DNA of 41,704 nucleotides from an uncultured Bacteroidota bacterium (GCA_903877645.1 CAIRES010000087.1:1-41704), one strand, 5' to 3'; positions 8,022 to 16,923 are shown, numbered from the stretch's first letter. The notes: generated by a model not told the origin, from the letters alone. Numbers and translations are program-made.

Positions 8022-9776
8022 TTAGAACCTTGCCTGTAAAGTATGGTCATACCCACGCCATGGCTGCTGCACATAAGGGAATGTTGACTGGAACGTGGTA
8101 TCATTATGAGTGATACCTGCATTAAAGCCCAGTACATTACCAAGAGCTGTAGTTACCGGACTGGCAGAAACACCTACGGTATAGTCATCGTACCACAAAC
8201 CAATTGCTGCCAGAGCAACACCTGATACTGCCTGCAATTCAATAGTGGTCACATCATCCTCCAGCCTGCGGCCATTAGGGAAGCCATCCATATTCGGAAT
8301 AGACTCGATAGAAGTATTGTTGTATGCGCTTACAGTAAGGCCCATCACCGCTGCCGCCAGGATACCCTCTGAGCTGAAATTCGGATCGGTGCGCGATGTA
8401 ACGGGCACTGCCATATTCAGGCGAAGCATATCGCCAAGGGTAGGCAGGAAGTTGTTGATAAAAGGTTTACCTGCTGCAAGAGGATTGCCTGCAGGCTTGC
8501 CTGTAGCCAGTTGGTAAGGTGCGAGGTTAGGAACACCAGTGTAGAATATAGGAAGTATATCCACAGCACGCGGACTCATAGAATCGGGAAGTAGCACAGT
8601 ACCAAAAGCCGCATCATCAAGCGCCGTTCCGGCTACTGCCGAAGATCCTTTAAGCGCCCATAAACCTTTGTGGCCATTACGGAAATCAAATGACCCAAGC
8701 GAGGCAGTCTGTATACGCAAGGCATTCAGGCCCGGTACTGCTGTACCAAAAGCAGAATTGTCCATATACAATGCGAGTTCAGGGTTACTAAAGTATTTCG
8801 CATACTGTACGTCGTTTGCGGGATTGCTGGCATTCCATTTGTCCTTCATGCCTACTGGTATGATCACTTCGTTTGTGAGCGGCATACCTATACGCGATAC
8901 CTGTATCCATGAACCTGAATAAGTGGACGACCCCGAAGCAAGCGTCCTGATCTGTGGACGGCTTGCTGAAGCCCATACGCCAATGACAAACCTGCTGTCC
9001 AGTATATTGGTGGCAGAAGAAACGCTAAGGCCGGTAGCCTGCAGCATATTGATCGGCACCTTTATGGCAATAGTATGGCAGTTGAAGCGTGCCAAACCAT
9101 CTTTAGGAGCATTGCCGCTGAGGCCCGACGGGCGCATATTGGCAAGGTCGAATGCACCTGCAAGATCCACAAAGAACGGATCATCAACCGGGCCGCAGAA
9201 TACCTTTTCGCCGGATGAGGCAGTAGCTATTGCGCCGGTCATCAGGCTCATATAGTTGGGCGCTCCAAGGCCGACTGTTGCATTTTCAATAGAGCGTGGA
9301 CCGATATTGGGTGGAGGCACGATACCGCCGGATACAATAGTCGTCCATGTTACACCACCATCAACGCTCTTTTCGCAATTGTAAGTCGTCTTCAGGTTTT
9401 GCTTACCCAGGCGGATGTTGAAAAAGGTAGTGGTATCCTGGTTGGTCTGGGAAAATGTGAACCGGTAGGTAATGTCATCCAATGCGGAGGTAGCTTCATT
9501 TTTGATGTGGATCTCATACCGGATGTTGGTGCCAAATGTAAAGTAGTTGGGGCCACCTTCAGGTGATCCAAACGGTATATAGTTGGCAATGATCGTTATC
9601 GTATTCGGATCGTCAGGGCTCCTGAAAGCATATAGGTCCGTATTGTCGGCTTGCGGATCATTGGAGATCAACGGCGCCTCTCTGTGGCTCGAAGCGTATG
9701 TGGATACGCTCAGCGACATAACTGCTAAAAAGACGGGCAAAAGCCGCATTTTTTTAGAAAAGTTGAATTTTCGCAT
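8022..9776 (-). CDS. DUF4331 protein without sorting domain
   Basis: This is a 584-residue exported paralogue of the next gene. The signal peptide is about residues 1-28, followed by SHREAPLI (30-37) and the same DPxADNTDLYAF start. The two proteins align along the whole DUF4331 body, including PPNIGPRSI, GPVDDPFFVDL and YTGVPNLAPYQLATGKPAGNPLAAGKPF. This copy stops after the PW-R-GY segment (HTLQARF end) and lacks the T9SS tail, so it is probably periplasmic or leaves by another route. A 10th-codon ATG is an alternative start, but the first ATG gives a better signal peptide. It is the first gene of the cluster. The function is unknown. Confidence 0.86.
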   Translation of the reverse strand: MRKFNFSKKMRLLPVFLAVMSLSVSTYASSHREAPLISNDPQADNTDLYAFRSPDDPNTITIIANYIPFGSPEGGPNYFTFGTNIRYEIHIKNEATSALDDITYRFTFSQTNQDTTTFFNIRLGKQNLKTTYNCEKSVDGGVTWTTIVSGGIVPPPNIGPRSIENATVGLGAPNYMSLMTGAIATASSGEKVFCGPVDDPFFVDLAGAFDLANMRPSGLSGNAPKDGLARFNCHTIAIKVPINMLQATGLSVSSATNILDSRFVIGVWASASRPQIRTLASGSSTYSGSWIQVSRIGMPLTNEVIIPVGMKDKWNASNPANDVQYAKYFSNPELALYMDNSAFGTAVPGLNALRIQTASLGSFDFRNGHKGLWALKGSSAVAGTALDDAAFGTVLLPDSMSPRAVDILPIFYTGVPNLAPYQLATGKPAGNPLAAGKPFINNFLPTLGDMLRLNMAVPVTSRTDPNFSSEGILAAAVMGLTVSAYNNTSIESIPNMDGFPNGRRLEDDVTTIELQAVSGVALAAIGLWYDDYTVGVSASPVTTALGNVLGFNAGITHNDTTFQSTFPYVQQPWRGYDHTLQARF

Positions 9777-9988
9777 AGTTTTTGTTTTTAGTTGTTAAAC
9801 GATGTTTGAGGGGCCATCGGTAATACATACGAGGGTTGATACGGTTTAGTTTTGAACAGGAAAGAAATTTGTGTGAACAATGCCTGCTGATCTACAGCAT
9901 CTTGCATGATCACTGAACAAGCGCGCAAAAGCACGGTATCAATTTACCGTAGCTACATTTTCTTAAAAACCCTATATTTACAACGTTT
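9777..9988. promoter_or_regulatory. Divergent intergenic region between the DUF4331 genes and the YkgJ-like gene
   Basis: This 212-bp AT-rich region must hold the promoters of both neighbours. On the plus strand TATATTTA (9973-9980) resembles the Bacteroidota -7 box TAnnTTTG and lies 8 bp before the start at 9989. A 6-6-6 inverted repeat (ACGGTA, 6 bp, TACCGT at 9933-9950) overlaps the expected promoter zone. I could not find a clear -7 box for the minus-strand genes. Confidence 0.4.
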
Positions 9989-10489
9989 ATGGACTTGAAA
10001 AAATTCAGTATTACCGCCGCCCGGAAAAAAGCATCCCTTACTGCATTTCTTGACAAGCTGGATACGATCGTACCACATGATATGCCCGAACTGGTGAAAA
10101 AAGTGGATGCCACTGTTTGGCGCGATATCAATTGCATGGAATGTGCCAATTGCTGCAAGACGATGACACCTACCTTTACCAAAAAGGATGTAAAGCGGAT
10201 AGCTGAACACCTGGATATGACACCGAAAGACTTTACTGCAAAGTGGCTCATCAAAGAGGAAGACGGCACGGATATGGTGAATAAGATACAGCCTTGCCAG
10301 TTTCTCGTAAATAATATGTGCTCTATATACGAAGTGCGCCCGGCCGACTGTGCCGAATTTCCACATCACAATAAAAAGCCGTTCGATATCTACAACGATA
10401 CCTTCAAAAACAACCTCATCCACTGCCCTGCCACACTTACATTGGTAGACAGGTTGAAAAAAGTGGTAGAGAAAGAATATGAATGGTAA
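9989..10489 (+). CDS. YkgJ family cysteine cluster protein
   Basis: This is a 166-residue cytosolic protein. The signature CMECANCCK (C49, C52, C55, C56) is followed by PCQF (C103), MCSIY (C111), ADCAEFP (C121) and HCPA (C146). This is the CxxCxxCC plus spaced-cysteine layout of the YkgJ/UPF0153 family, thought to bind zinc or an iron-sulfur cluster. No reaction has been established for the family. It is followed 37 bp downstream by the BrkB-type gene and is probably in one operon with it. Confidence 0.88.
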   Translation: MDLKKFSITAARKKASLTAFLDKLDTIVPHDMPELVKKVDATVWRDINCMECANCCKTMTPTFTKKDVKRIAEHLDMTPKDFTAKWLIKEEDGTDMVNKIQPCQFLVNNMCSIYEVRPADCAEFPHHNKKPFDIYNDTFKNNLIHCPATLTLVDRLKKVVEKEYEW

Positions 10490-10526
10490 TCTGATACTTA
10501 TCGTATTGTTGTAACTTACCCTTCAA

Positions 10527-11501
10527 ATGGGTACAATTTTCTCGTATTTATGGCGCAAGGTTTTTGCTAAACTGCGCATGTTCTTCGGCCTGATAAGGGA
10601 CGCTGCCGGAGAATTTGTTGATGAGCATGTTACCAAGCTCAGTGCATCATTAGCCTATTATACTATCTTTTCTATGGGGCCGCTGTTGCTGGTCGTCATC
10701 ACCATGCTGGGGTTCTTTAGTAAAAAAGCAACCAGCCGTGTCTTTGAGCAGGTAAACGGACTCATTGGCCAATCTGCCGCCACAGAACTGCAAAGCATAC
10801 TGGTGAATATGAGCAAGCAAACCAATACCACCTTGTTCGGGATAATAGGTGTACTGGTATTTATTTTTGGCGCTACCGGTATTTTCTCTGAGATACAAAG
10901 TTCTATTAATTACATATGGTCTATCAAGGCAAAACCTAAGAGAAGCTGGCTGAAGTATATTACCGACCGCCTGCTCTCCCTTGTTCTGGTCATTGGCTTA
11001 GGCTTCCTGATGCTGGTAGCCCTTATTGCGAACCTGCTCATAGACCTCCTATCCGGGCGTATAGAGTATTTTTTGGGTACAGGCCATATCGGGCTGATAA
11101 AAATGGGCAACCTTGGGCTGCTATTCGTGGTCGTTACTTTTGTATTCGCTGTTATCTTTAAAGTATTGCCCGATGCTACGATCAAGTGGAAAGATGCGTT
11201 TATCGGCGCCTTGTTCACGGGCGTGTTGTTTCTTATCGGCAAGTTTCTCATTTCCTATTACCTGGCCTTATCCAAAAGCATCAATGCATACGGTGCAGCC
11301 ACTTCCATCATCCTGGTTCTTTCGTGGGTCTATTATTCAGCGATGATACTTTACTTTGGCGCTGAGTTTACTGAGATCTATGCCAAGAGATATGGCGGTG
11401 GTATTATTGTGAATGATAATGCTGTACATATAGTGAACCATGAAAGCAGGCATCCACATAAGAAGTATGCTGACCGTGAAACAGAGTTACCCCACACCTA
11501 A
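10527..11501 (+). CDS. YihY/BrkB family inner membrane protein
   Basis: This is a 324-residue integral membrane protein of the YihY/virulence factor BrkB family, which was once misnamed ribonuclease BN. Six or so membrane segments are visible (about 40-60, 105-125, 150-175, 200-220, 225-245 and 265-285). Family signatures include LSASLAYYTIFSMGPLLLVV, FGATGIFSEIQSSINYIW, VLPDATIKWKDAFIGALFTG and YGAATSIILVLSWVYYSAMILYFGAEFTE. The C-terminal tail is His- and charge-rich and cytosolic. The function of the family is not settled. Its last 15 bp overlap the 3' end of the convergent flippase gene. Confidence 0.9.
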   Translation: MGTIFSYLWRKVFAKLRMFFGLIRDAAGEFVDEHVTKLSASLAYYTIFSMGPLLLVVITMLGFFSKKATSRVFEQVNGLIGQSAATELQSILVNMSKQTNTTLFGIIGVLVFIFGATGIFSEIQSSINYIWSIKAKPKRSWLKYITDRLLSLVLVIGLGFLMLVALIANLLIDLLSGRIEYFLGTGHIGLIKMGNLGLLFVVVTFVFAVIFKVLPDATIKWKDAFIGALFTGVLFLIGKFLISYYLALSKSINAYGAATSIILVLSWVYYSAMILYFGAEFTEIYAKRYGGGIIVNDNAVHIVNHESRHPHKKYADRETELPHT

Positions 11502-12956
11502 TTTCTTACCTGCCAATTGCCTGATGCTCTTTATAGAAATGAACCGGAAAACGAACATCAGCAACATACAAATTGCACCAAAGATAAATAGCTGCACTAC
11601 CCACGAAGCGCCGGTCAACAGATGCACCACCCCATAAGCCAGCGCCACCACCAGCGCCATGTAACCTATATGCGACAGGGCCCATCTGGCATTGAAGGGA
11701 AGGCCTGCCATACGTGCTGCGAAGTACATAAAGCCGAGCGACATCGCCGTTTGTGTAAAGAAAGAAATGACAGCGCCGGCCACCGCTTCATAATGTGGAA
11801 TGAAGTAGAGATTGAGCACTATATTCACCACTACGCCGCCAAAGGCCACCATATTCATTATCCGCATACTGCCATTAGCTGTAAGCAGTGTGGAATATAC
11901 ATACATGAGACACCAGGCCGGGAATGATGCCATGAGCCAGGCGAAAACGACATTATATTCGGGGTTGGCCATGCTGCCATTGTGATACAGCAGGTGCATG
12001 ATGGGAGCGCTGTAAAAGACACCTGCCACCGCCACTATTACCGATAAAGGCAACATCATATTCACAGACAACTTTACCATGGGCTGCACATTTTCTTTGT
12101 GCGCCAACATGCGGCCAAACATGGGCAGCAGCATAGTGGCAAACATCAACCCGAACATATTGGTCTGATCGAGCAGGCGAAAGGCGGCAGCCCATATACC
12201 TGCCTGCACCTTACCATCGGGGCACATGCGCTCTATCAGCATCACATCTACCCGGTTGTACACCGACATCTGGAAGATGAGCAGCGCATACGGAAAGCTC
12301 TGCTTCACTATTCCAAAAATTACCTTCCGGTCAAATGAAAACCTGAGCCGCACACGGCCTATCCGCCTGATGATCACATAACCCACTACGGCAGCAATAA
12401 AATAACAGGCGATCTGCGTGAGCACAAACCACTCTATTTTGAACCGGTGAGCGGTAACCGGCCAGTAGAGCAGAAAGCCACAAATGATGATCATCAGCAG
12501 CTTGTCGGTAACTGATATGATACCGTCTGTTTTGAATTTATGCAGCGCAACTATATTGCTGCGTATAAACGCTACCATTGCATTAAGAGCCTGGATGAGC
12601 AGTACCCCAATGAGCAGCGATAGCTCCCAACCTCTGTAGCCCAGCAACATGCCCCACAAATAAGCAAGAGCCATATATATAAAGGTAAACACCAGCCTAG
12701 CTGAAAACATGGATGGAAATATCTCCGGCAGGCTATCTGGGTTTTGCGCTATGGTACGGGTATTATAATTGGTAATACCGAAATCGAGTATCACAGAGAA
12801 GATGATAGACAGGCTCCACAAAGGTGCATAAGTGCCATATATCTTTTCACCTACCCTGATTTGCACCACACGATCTATAAAAAGCGACCATATAGGCTTC
12901 ACCAACACATTTACTGCGATAACAAAAAGAATATTTTTTACAAAAAACCGGCGCAT
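11487..12956 (-). CDS. Polysaccharide flippase (Wzx/MOP superfamily)
   Basis: This is a 489-residue protein with about 12-14 membrane segments throughout, typical of O-antigen and exopolysaccharide flippases that move undecaprenyl-linked units across the inner membrane. The ATG at 12956 (MRRFFVKN) is chosen over the upstream TTG at 12974 because it matches the usual short basic N-terminus. Recognisable pieces are the first helix with KPIWSLFIDR, the GITNYNTRTIA loop, and the central FPYALLIFQMSVYNRVDVMLIE region. It is divergent from the GT4 gene at 13011, with only 54 bp between the starts, and both probably serve surface glycan assembly. Confidence 0.85.
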   Translation of the reverse strand: MRRFFVKNILFVIAVNVLVKPIWSLFIDRVVQIRVGEKIYGTYAPLWSLSIIFSVILDFGITNYNTRTIAQNPDSLPEIFPSMFSARLVFTFIYMALAYLWGMLLGYRGWELSLLIGVLLIQALNAMVAFIRSNIVALHKFKTDGIISVTDKLLMIIICGFLLYWPVTAHRFKIEWFVLTQIACYFIAAVVGYVIIRRIGRVRLRFSFDRKVIFGIVKQSFPYALLIFQMSVYNRVDVMLIERMCPDGKVQAGIWAAAFRLLDQTNMFGLMFATMLLPMFGRMLAHKENVQPMVKLSVNMMLPLSVIVAVAGVFYSAPIMHLLYHNGSMANPEYNVVFAWLMASFPAWCLMYVYSTLLTANGSMRIMNMVAFGGVVVNIVLNLYFIPHYEAVAGAVISFFTQTAMSLGFMYFAARMAGLPFNARWALSHIGYMALVVALAYGVVHLLTGASWVVQLFIFGAICMLLMFVFRFISIKSIRQLAGKKLGVG

Positions 12957-12990
12957 CTCAATTATAAACGACAATAAAGCAGTAAAGTTA

Positions 12991-12998
12991 TATTTTTG
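12991..12998 (+). promoter_or_regulatory. Promoter -7 box for the GT4 gene at 13011
   Basis: TATTTTTG matches the Bacteroidota primary sigma factor -7 consensus TAnnTTTG. It lies 12 bp before the start codon, so the transcript would have almost no leader. No clear -33 element is seen at the usual spacing. The same box, TATTTTTGCC, is found upstream of the LpxD-like gene. Confidence 0.5.
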
Positions 12999-13010
12999 CC
13001 GTCACAAGAT

Positions 13011-14135
13011 ATGCGAATTGCTGTAAATACACGGTTACTGCTGAAGGGGAAACTGGAAGGTATAGGATGGTTTACTTATCAAACTCTGGAACGGATGGTA
13101 AAGGATCATCCCGAACATGAGTTCTTCTTCTTTTTCGACAGGCCGTATGACCCCGCTTTTGTTTTCGCCCCTAACGTTACCCCGGTTGTTGTTCACCCGC
13201 AAGCCCGGCATCCTATATTATTCTACATCTGGTTTGAGTGGAGCATCCCCTATATGCTGCGCAAGTATAAAATAGATCTCTTCCTATCGCCGGATAGTTA
13301 CATGTCACTGAGCACAAAAGTACCTACCTGCCTGGTGATACATGACCTTGCATTTGAGCATTATCCCGAGCATTTTGTGTTGAGCCATAGACTTTACTGG
13401 ACACATTACTCACCGCTATTTGCCCGCAAAGCTTGTCGTATAGCCACTGTGTCTACATTTTCCAAAGAAGACATCAGCAAATGCTATGGCATTGCGCCTG
13501 ATAAAATAGATGTAGTGTATAATGGTGCGCACGATGAATACAAACCATTAGCCCCTGCCGAGCGGGAGGAAGTAAAAAAGCACTATGCAGACGGCTGCGA
13601 ATATTTTGTTTTCGCCGGGGCATTGCATCCGCGAAAAAATATCGTCAACTTACTGAAAGCCTTTGTGATCTTCAAGCAGTGGCAGCGCACTAATATGAAA
13701 TTGGTCATTGCCGGCCGGCCGGCATGGAAGTATGATGAAGTAGAAGAAATGCGCGCCACTATGCCCTTCAAAGACGATGTGAAGTGGGTAGGGTATATGA
13801 ATGTTGATGAGCTATCGAAAGTAATAGGCGGCTCATACGCCCTTGTATATGCGTCTCTTTTCGAAGGTTTTGGCATACCGATACTGGAGGCGCTGCAATG
13901 CGACGTGCCAGCCATTGTGAGCAATACCTCATCGATGCCTGAAGTGGCCGGGGATGCAGCTTTATTAGTCGATCCGTCTGACCCCGGAGATATAGCTGAT
14001 AAGATGCACCTCATTTACCAGGACGAAGCGCTACGTAATAAACTGATCGCTAATGCCCGCGAGCAGATCAAAAAGTTTGACTGGAACAAATCCGCAGAAC
14101 GGCTTTGGGACAGCATGATGAAATGTGTTCAATAG
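13011..14135 (+). CDS. GT4-family glycosyltransferase
   Basis: This is a 374-residue cytosolic glycosyltransferase with the GT-B fold. The ATG at 13011 (MRIAVNTRLLLKGK) is preferred over a TTG at 12996. The N-terminal half carries the GIGWFTY acceptor-side loop. The C-terminal half begins near FAGALHPRKNIVNLLKAF and ends with the family donor-binding motif SLFEGFGIPILEALQCDVP, in which the two glutamates (EX7E) contact the nucleotide sugar. It then continues as MPEVAGDAALLVDP. The sugar donor and acceptor cannot be read from the sequence. The gene is divergent from a flippase and ends in a strong terminator. Confidence 0.9.
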   Translation: MRIAVNTRLLLKGKLEGIGWFTYQTLERMVKDHPEHEFFFFFDRPYDPAFVFAPNVTPVVVHPQARHPILFYIWFEWSIPYMLRKYKIDLFLSPDSYMSLSTKVPTCLVIHDLAFEHYPEHFVLSHRLYWTHYSPLFARKACRIATVSTFSKEDISKCYGIAPDKIDVVYNGAHDEYKPLAPAEREEVKKHYADGCEYFVFAGALHPRKNIVNLLKAFVIFKQWQRTNMKLVIAGRPAWKYDEVEEMRATMPFKDDVKWVGYMNVDELSKVIGGSYALVYASLFEGFGIPILEALQCDVPAIVSNTSSMPEVAGDAALLVDPSDPGDIADKMHLIYQDEALRNKLIANAREQIKKFDWNKSAERLWDSMMKCVQ

Positions 14136-14163
14136 AAAACGCCCCGTATACACGGGGCGTTTT
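14136..14163. terminator. Intrinsic terminator shared by the GT4 gene and the SGNH gene
   Basis: A 12-bp stem (14136-14147 with 14152-14163) with core GCCCCGT/ACGGGGC and loop ATAC is flanked by A-rich and T-rich arms. It lies directly after the GT4 stop codon and before the convergent SGNH gene end. Confidence 0.9.
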
Positions 14164-14182
14164 TATTTAAAGTTCTATTCTG

Positions 14183-15571
14183 CTATGGGAAATTTATCCC
14201 GTGATATTTATTCACATCAATTGACGGAACAGTAGAATTATATTTTGCATTGATCGCTGCAATGACCTGGTTGGCCACCATTGCATATCCACGCTGTGTA
14301 AGGTGAATACCATCCAATGAGAAGGCGCCACCTGTAACGAACTCAGCAGTGTATTTTATACCATTATAGGTAACACCCGTAGTAATAGTAGAAAGGTATT
14401 TATTCATATCCACATACGCCAGGTTGTGGCGGGTAGCCTCATACTGTATAAATGAATTGAAGCTGGCGGTAGCCCTGCGGATATTCTGTATCTCGTCTGT
14501 GGTCAGTACATATTGTTGTGGTATAGCAACAGTGCTGCCCCATCCTAAACAAGTAAAATTGCTTTGTGGTGTTGTCAGCAATATCAATTCACCCGGAACT
14601 GCCTGGCGAATACCGTTGTTATCCTGTATGATAAAGTAGTTAGCCCCTACCTGGAATATCTTACTTAATCCCCACCTCGCATTCAATGTATCAGCCTGGC
14701 CCTGGCGGGTAAGTATCAGCCCGTTGGCAGGTACGGTAGTGAAAAAAGGAATGTTGGTAATATCCGGTATATTGATCAGCGCACCGCCTGCACCTGTACT
14801 GATAGCAACATTCAATGCCTTATCATACAATGAATCAAATTTATCATACGGAGTAATACTGTTGGTATTGTAAATATTAGTACCGGGGAAAGGTAATGCA
14901 GCGCCTGTACCATCACCTACACCACCCGCTGTTGCATAGCCTAATACATCATTTGCGCCCAGCCACATCGTAAAGAATGTAGGATATAAATTGCCGACCC
15001 GGTATTGCAACTCATCGAGTGGACTTGCTGTACCAGCATTATGATAGAATCTTGCGGCGTAGGGATTAGCATTGACAAACGCCGGATAATTGCCATAACC
15101 CGCAACATCATAATCCGCAACACGGATACCCGGAACAGCGATATTATTGATCTGCCCGTTATTGGATGGCGACGTATAAGTCACATCTGATGGGTTCATT
15201 ATCCAGTTAGGATAGCTGATAGGCCCAAGAGAAGAATCAGCAGGGATGCAAGGATTGTATGTCATTCCCAATACATACTTAGGACCCGGATAGCCATTAT
15301 CACTTACCAGCAATGGCTGTATGAATGGCCCTTTCGCACCATGCACACCCTGTACCATCGAAAACTGTTCAAATAGCCTTTCAGGATAAGAATTTAATTG
15401 GCCGGAAACAGTAAGGCTTCCGTCGGTATATCCTGCAGTAAGTGAGTTGCCTATGGCGAGATAATTGGAAAAATCCGCATTCCCGGCTACTGGCGCTGTT
15501 GTAATATTTACACTGGGCTTGCATGAAGCAAATAAAAGAGCGAGCGAGCCAATGATATATATTCTTCTCAT
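14183..15571 (-). CDS. SGNH/GDSL hydrolase lipoprotein
   Basis: This is a 462-residue lipoprotein with cysteine 17 in the lipobox FASC. The four SGNH blocks are present: GNSLT with nucleophile S43, a glycine in VPGIR (G148), GAND with N207, and DGIHL with D420 and H423 as the catalytic acid and base. The enzyme should be an outer-membrane-attached esterase or lipase. Length is larger than the minimal fold because of loops between blocks I and III. It lies 19 bp downstream of the FadL-type channel gene and is surely in the same operon. That pairing suggests hydrolysis of a hydrophobic ester followed by uptake of its product, which is inference. Confidence 0.88.
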   Translation of the reverse strand: MRRIYIIGSLALLFASCKPSVNITTAPVAGNADFSNYLAIGNSLTAGYTDGSLTVSGQLNSYPERLFEQFSMVQGVHGAKGPFIQPLLVSDNGYPGPKYVLGMTYNPCIPADSSLGPISYPNWIMNPSDVTYTSPSNNGQINNIAVPGIRVADYDVAGYGNYPAFVNANPYAARFYHNAGTASPLDELQYRVGNLYPTFFTMWLGANDVLGYATAGGVGDGTGAALPFPGTNIYNTNSITPYDKFDSLYDKALNVAISTGAGGALINIPDITNIPFFTTVPANGLILTRQGQADTLNARWGLSKIFQVGANYFIIQDNNGIRQAVPGELILLTTPQSNFTCLGWGSTVAIPQQYVLTTDEIQNIRRATASFNSFIQYEATRHNLAYVDMNKYLSTITTGVTYNGIKYTAEFVTGGAFSLDGIHLTQRGYAMVANQVIAAINAKYNSTVPSIDVNKYHGINFP

Positions 15572-15590
15572 CGTAAATTTTTTATCGTTT

Positions 15591-16817
15591 TTAGAAATTA
15601 TAATAAACGCCTATTCCGGGTGTTGCTGCTTGTGTCTGGTAGGTACCGCTAAACTGGCCGTAATCATAGCTGCCATTGCGTTTCATACCCAAAGTACCTT
15701 CAAAGGCTGCTATTACTGTGAACCTTGGTAATGGCTTAACAGTAACACCGCAGGAAAGTATGATGCGGTCAGCATCCGGAAGATCAGGAGATACATAGCC
15801 ATTAGGTACAGGGGTAGGGTCATAAGCAGCCCCTGCCATTACAGATACTACTTTGCTGATCTTGTAGCAGCCTCCCAAACGTGGTGTCAGCGTATTTTTA
15901 TAATGCCTTGGTGCATGCATGTTCTGTAATGCAGACGTTTGCGTAGCAAAATTGATCTTTAAAGAGTCATACGAGTTCCAGCCGGTGTAATTCAGATCGA
16001 ACTGTAACGTAAGATTGTCAATTGGCCTGATACCGATACCGATTGTTGCTACCTGCGGCAATGGCAATCTCGTTTCAAAAGTTGTATTCGGGAATGAGGT
16101 GCTCAAAGAAGTTGGTACGGTAAAAGTAGCAGTACCTCCGCTCAGGTTCATATTTACCTGCGAGCGGTAAGTAAGCCCGATCTGCAGACGGTCGGATGGT
16201 TTAAGTTGCACACCAAGGTTGAAACCTACACCATTGGCAGTGCCATGCAGGTGTGCCTGGCCTGAGGTGTCATCCTTACCTACGGGTAACGCATTGGTAA
16301 GATCGAAAGAACCGGTAGCATAAATAAAGCCTGCACCCACCGAGATAAGATCGTTCACGCGGTAGCTGATAGTAGGTTGTATAAATGTCGCATTCAGGTT
16401 GATGGATTCTACGAGGTAACGGCCAGACCAGTTGTCGTGATCATTCCAATCAAGACCGATACCGGCTGCGGTATAGATACCAAGGCCTAAAGCAAAGCGG
16501 CTGTTTTCCTGCAAAGGGCCACCCACATAAAAATTAAACGGAGTAAAGGTTTGTTGCCTGGAGATACCTGTTTGGCCATTATAGTTGCCGTAAGCCACTC
16601 GCGGCATAATGAAATCCACCGCGGCATAGGCCTGTATCCCCTTCAGGCGGGCGAGGCCACCCGGGTTATAATATATGGTAGACGCATCCCAAGGCCATGC
16701 AGCGCCTGTGCCGCCCATAGCCAGTTGCCTTAATCCTTGCAGATTGAGCTCATAGCCCGCACCAAAAGATGTCATCGCTGAGAATAATAATGATGCTGCT
16801 AATAACTGTTTCTTCAT
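15591..16817 (-). CDS. OmpP1/FadL-type outer membrane transporter
   Basis: This is a 408-residue outer membrane beta-barrel of the FadL/TodX family, which lets hydrophobic compounds such as fatty acids cross. The signal peptide ends near SFG-AG (about 19). The hallmark N-terminal segment follows: GLRQLAMGGTGAAWPWDASTIYYNPGGL. The barrel strands run to the C-terminal GVYYNF, an aromatic terminus for assembly. The first gene of a two-gene operon with the SGNH hydrolase. A promoter is proposed at 16924-16955. Confidence 0.88.
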   Translation of the reverse strand: MKKQLLAASLLFSAMTSFGAGYELNLQGLRQLAMGGTGAAWPWDASTIYYNPGGLARLKGIQAYAAVDFIMPRVAYGNYNGQTGISRQQTFTPFNFYVGGPLQENSRFALGLGIYTAAGIGLDWNDHDNWSGRYLVESINLNATFIQPTISYRVNDLISVGAGFIYATGSFDLTNALPVGKDDTSGQAHLHGTANGVGFNLGVQLKPSDRLQIGLTYRSQVNMNLSGGTATFTVPTSLSTSFPNTTFETRLPLPQVATIGIGIRPIDNLTLQFDLNYTGWNSYDSLKINFATQTSALQNMHAPRHYKNTLTPRLGGCYKISKVVSVMAGAAYDPTPVPNGYVSPDLPDADRIILSCGVTVKPLPRFTVIAAFEGTLGMKRNGSYDYGQFSGTYQTQAATPGIGVYYNF

Positions 16818-16852
16818 AAAGAAAATCGTTAAAAAATCAATTGATCGTGATC

Positions 16853-16875
16853 CGGTTAACTTATTAATCGGTTAA
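16853..16875. repeat. Short direct repeat in the FadL operon leader
   Basis: The heptamer CGGTTAA occurs at 16853-16859 and again at 16869-16875, 16 bp apart centre to centre, in the untranslated leader of the FadL-type gene. It may be a regulator site but the evidence is only its position. Confidence 0.25.
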
Positions 16876-16923
16876 GGTATGGTGAAATCGTTATAAAAAC
16901 AATACCTGCCGCAAAATCCGTCA

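Noticed and set aside
12957-13010. Upstream TTG starts for the GT4 and flippase genes
   Set aside because: ATG codons at 13011 and 12956 give the usual family N-termini, and the -7 box for the GT4 gene would otherwise overlap its own coding start.
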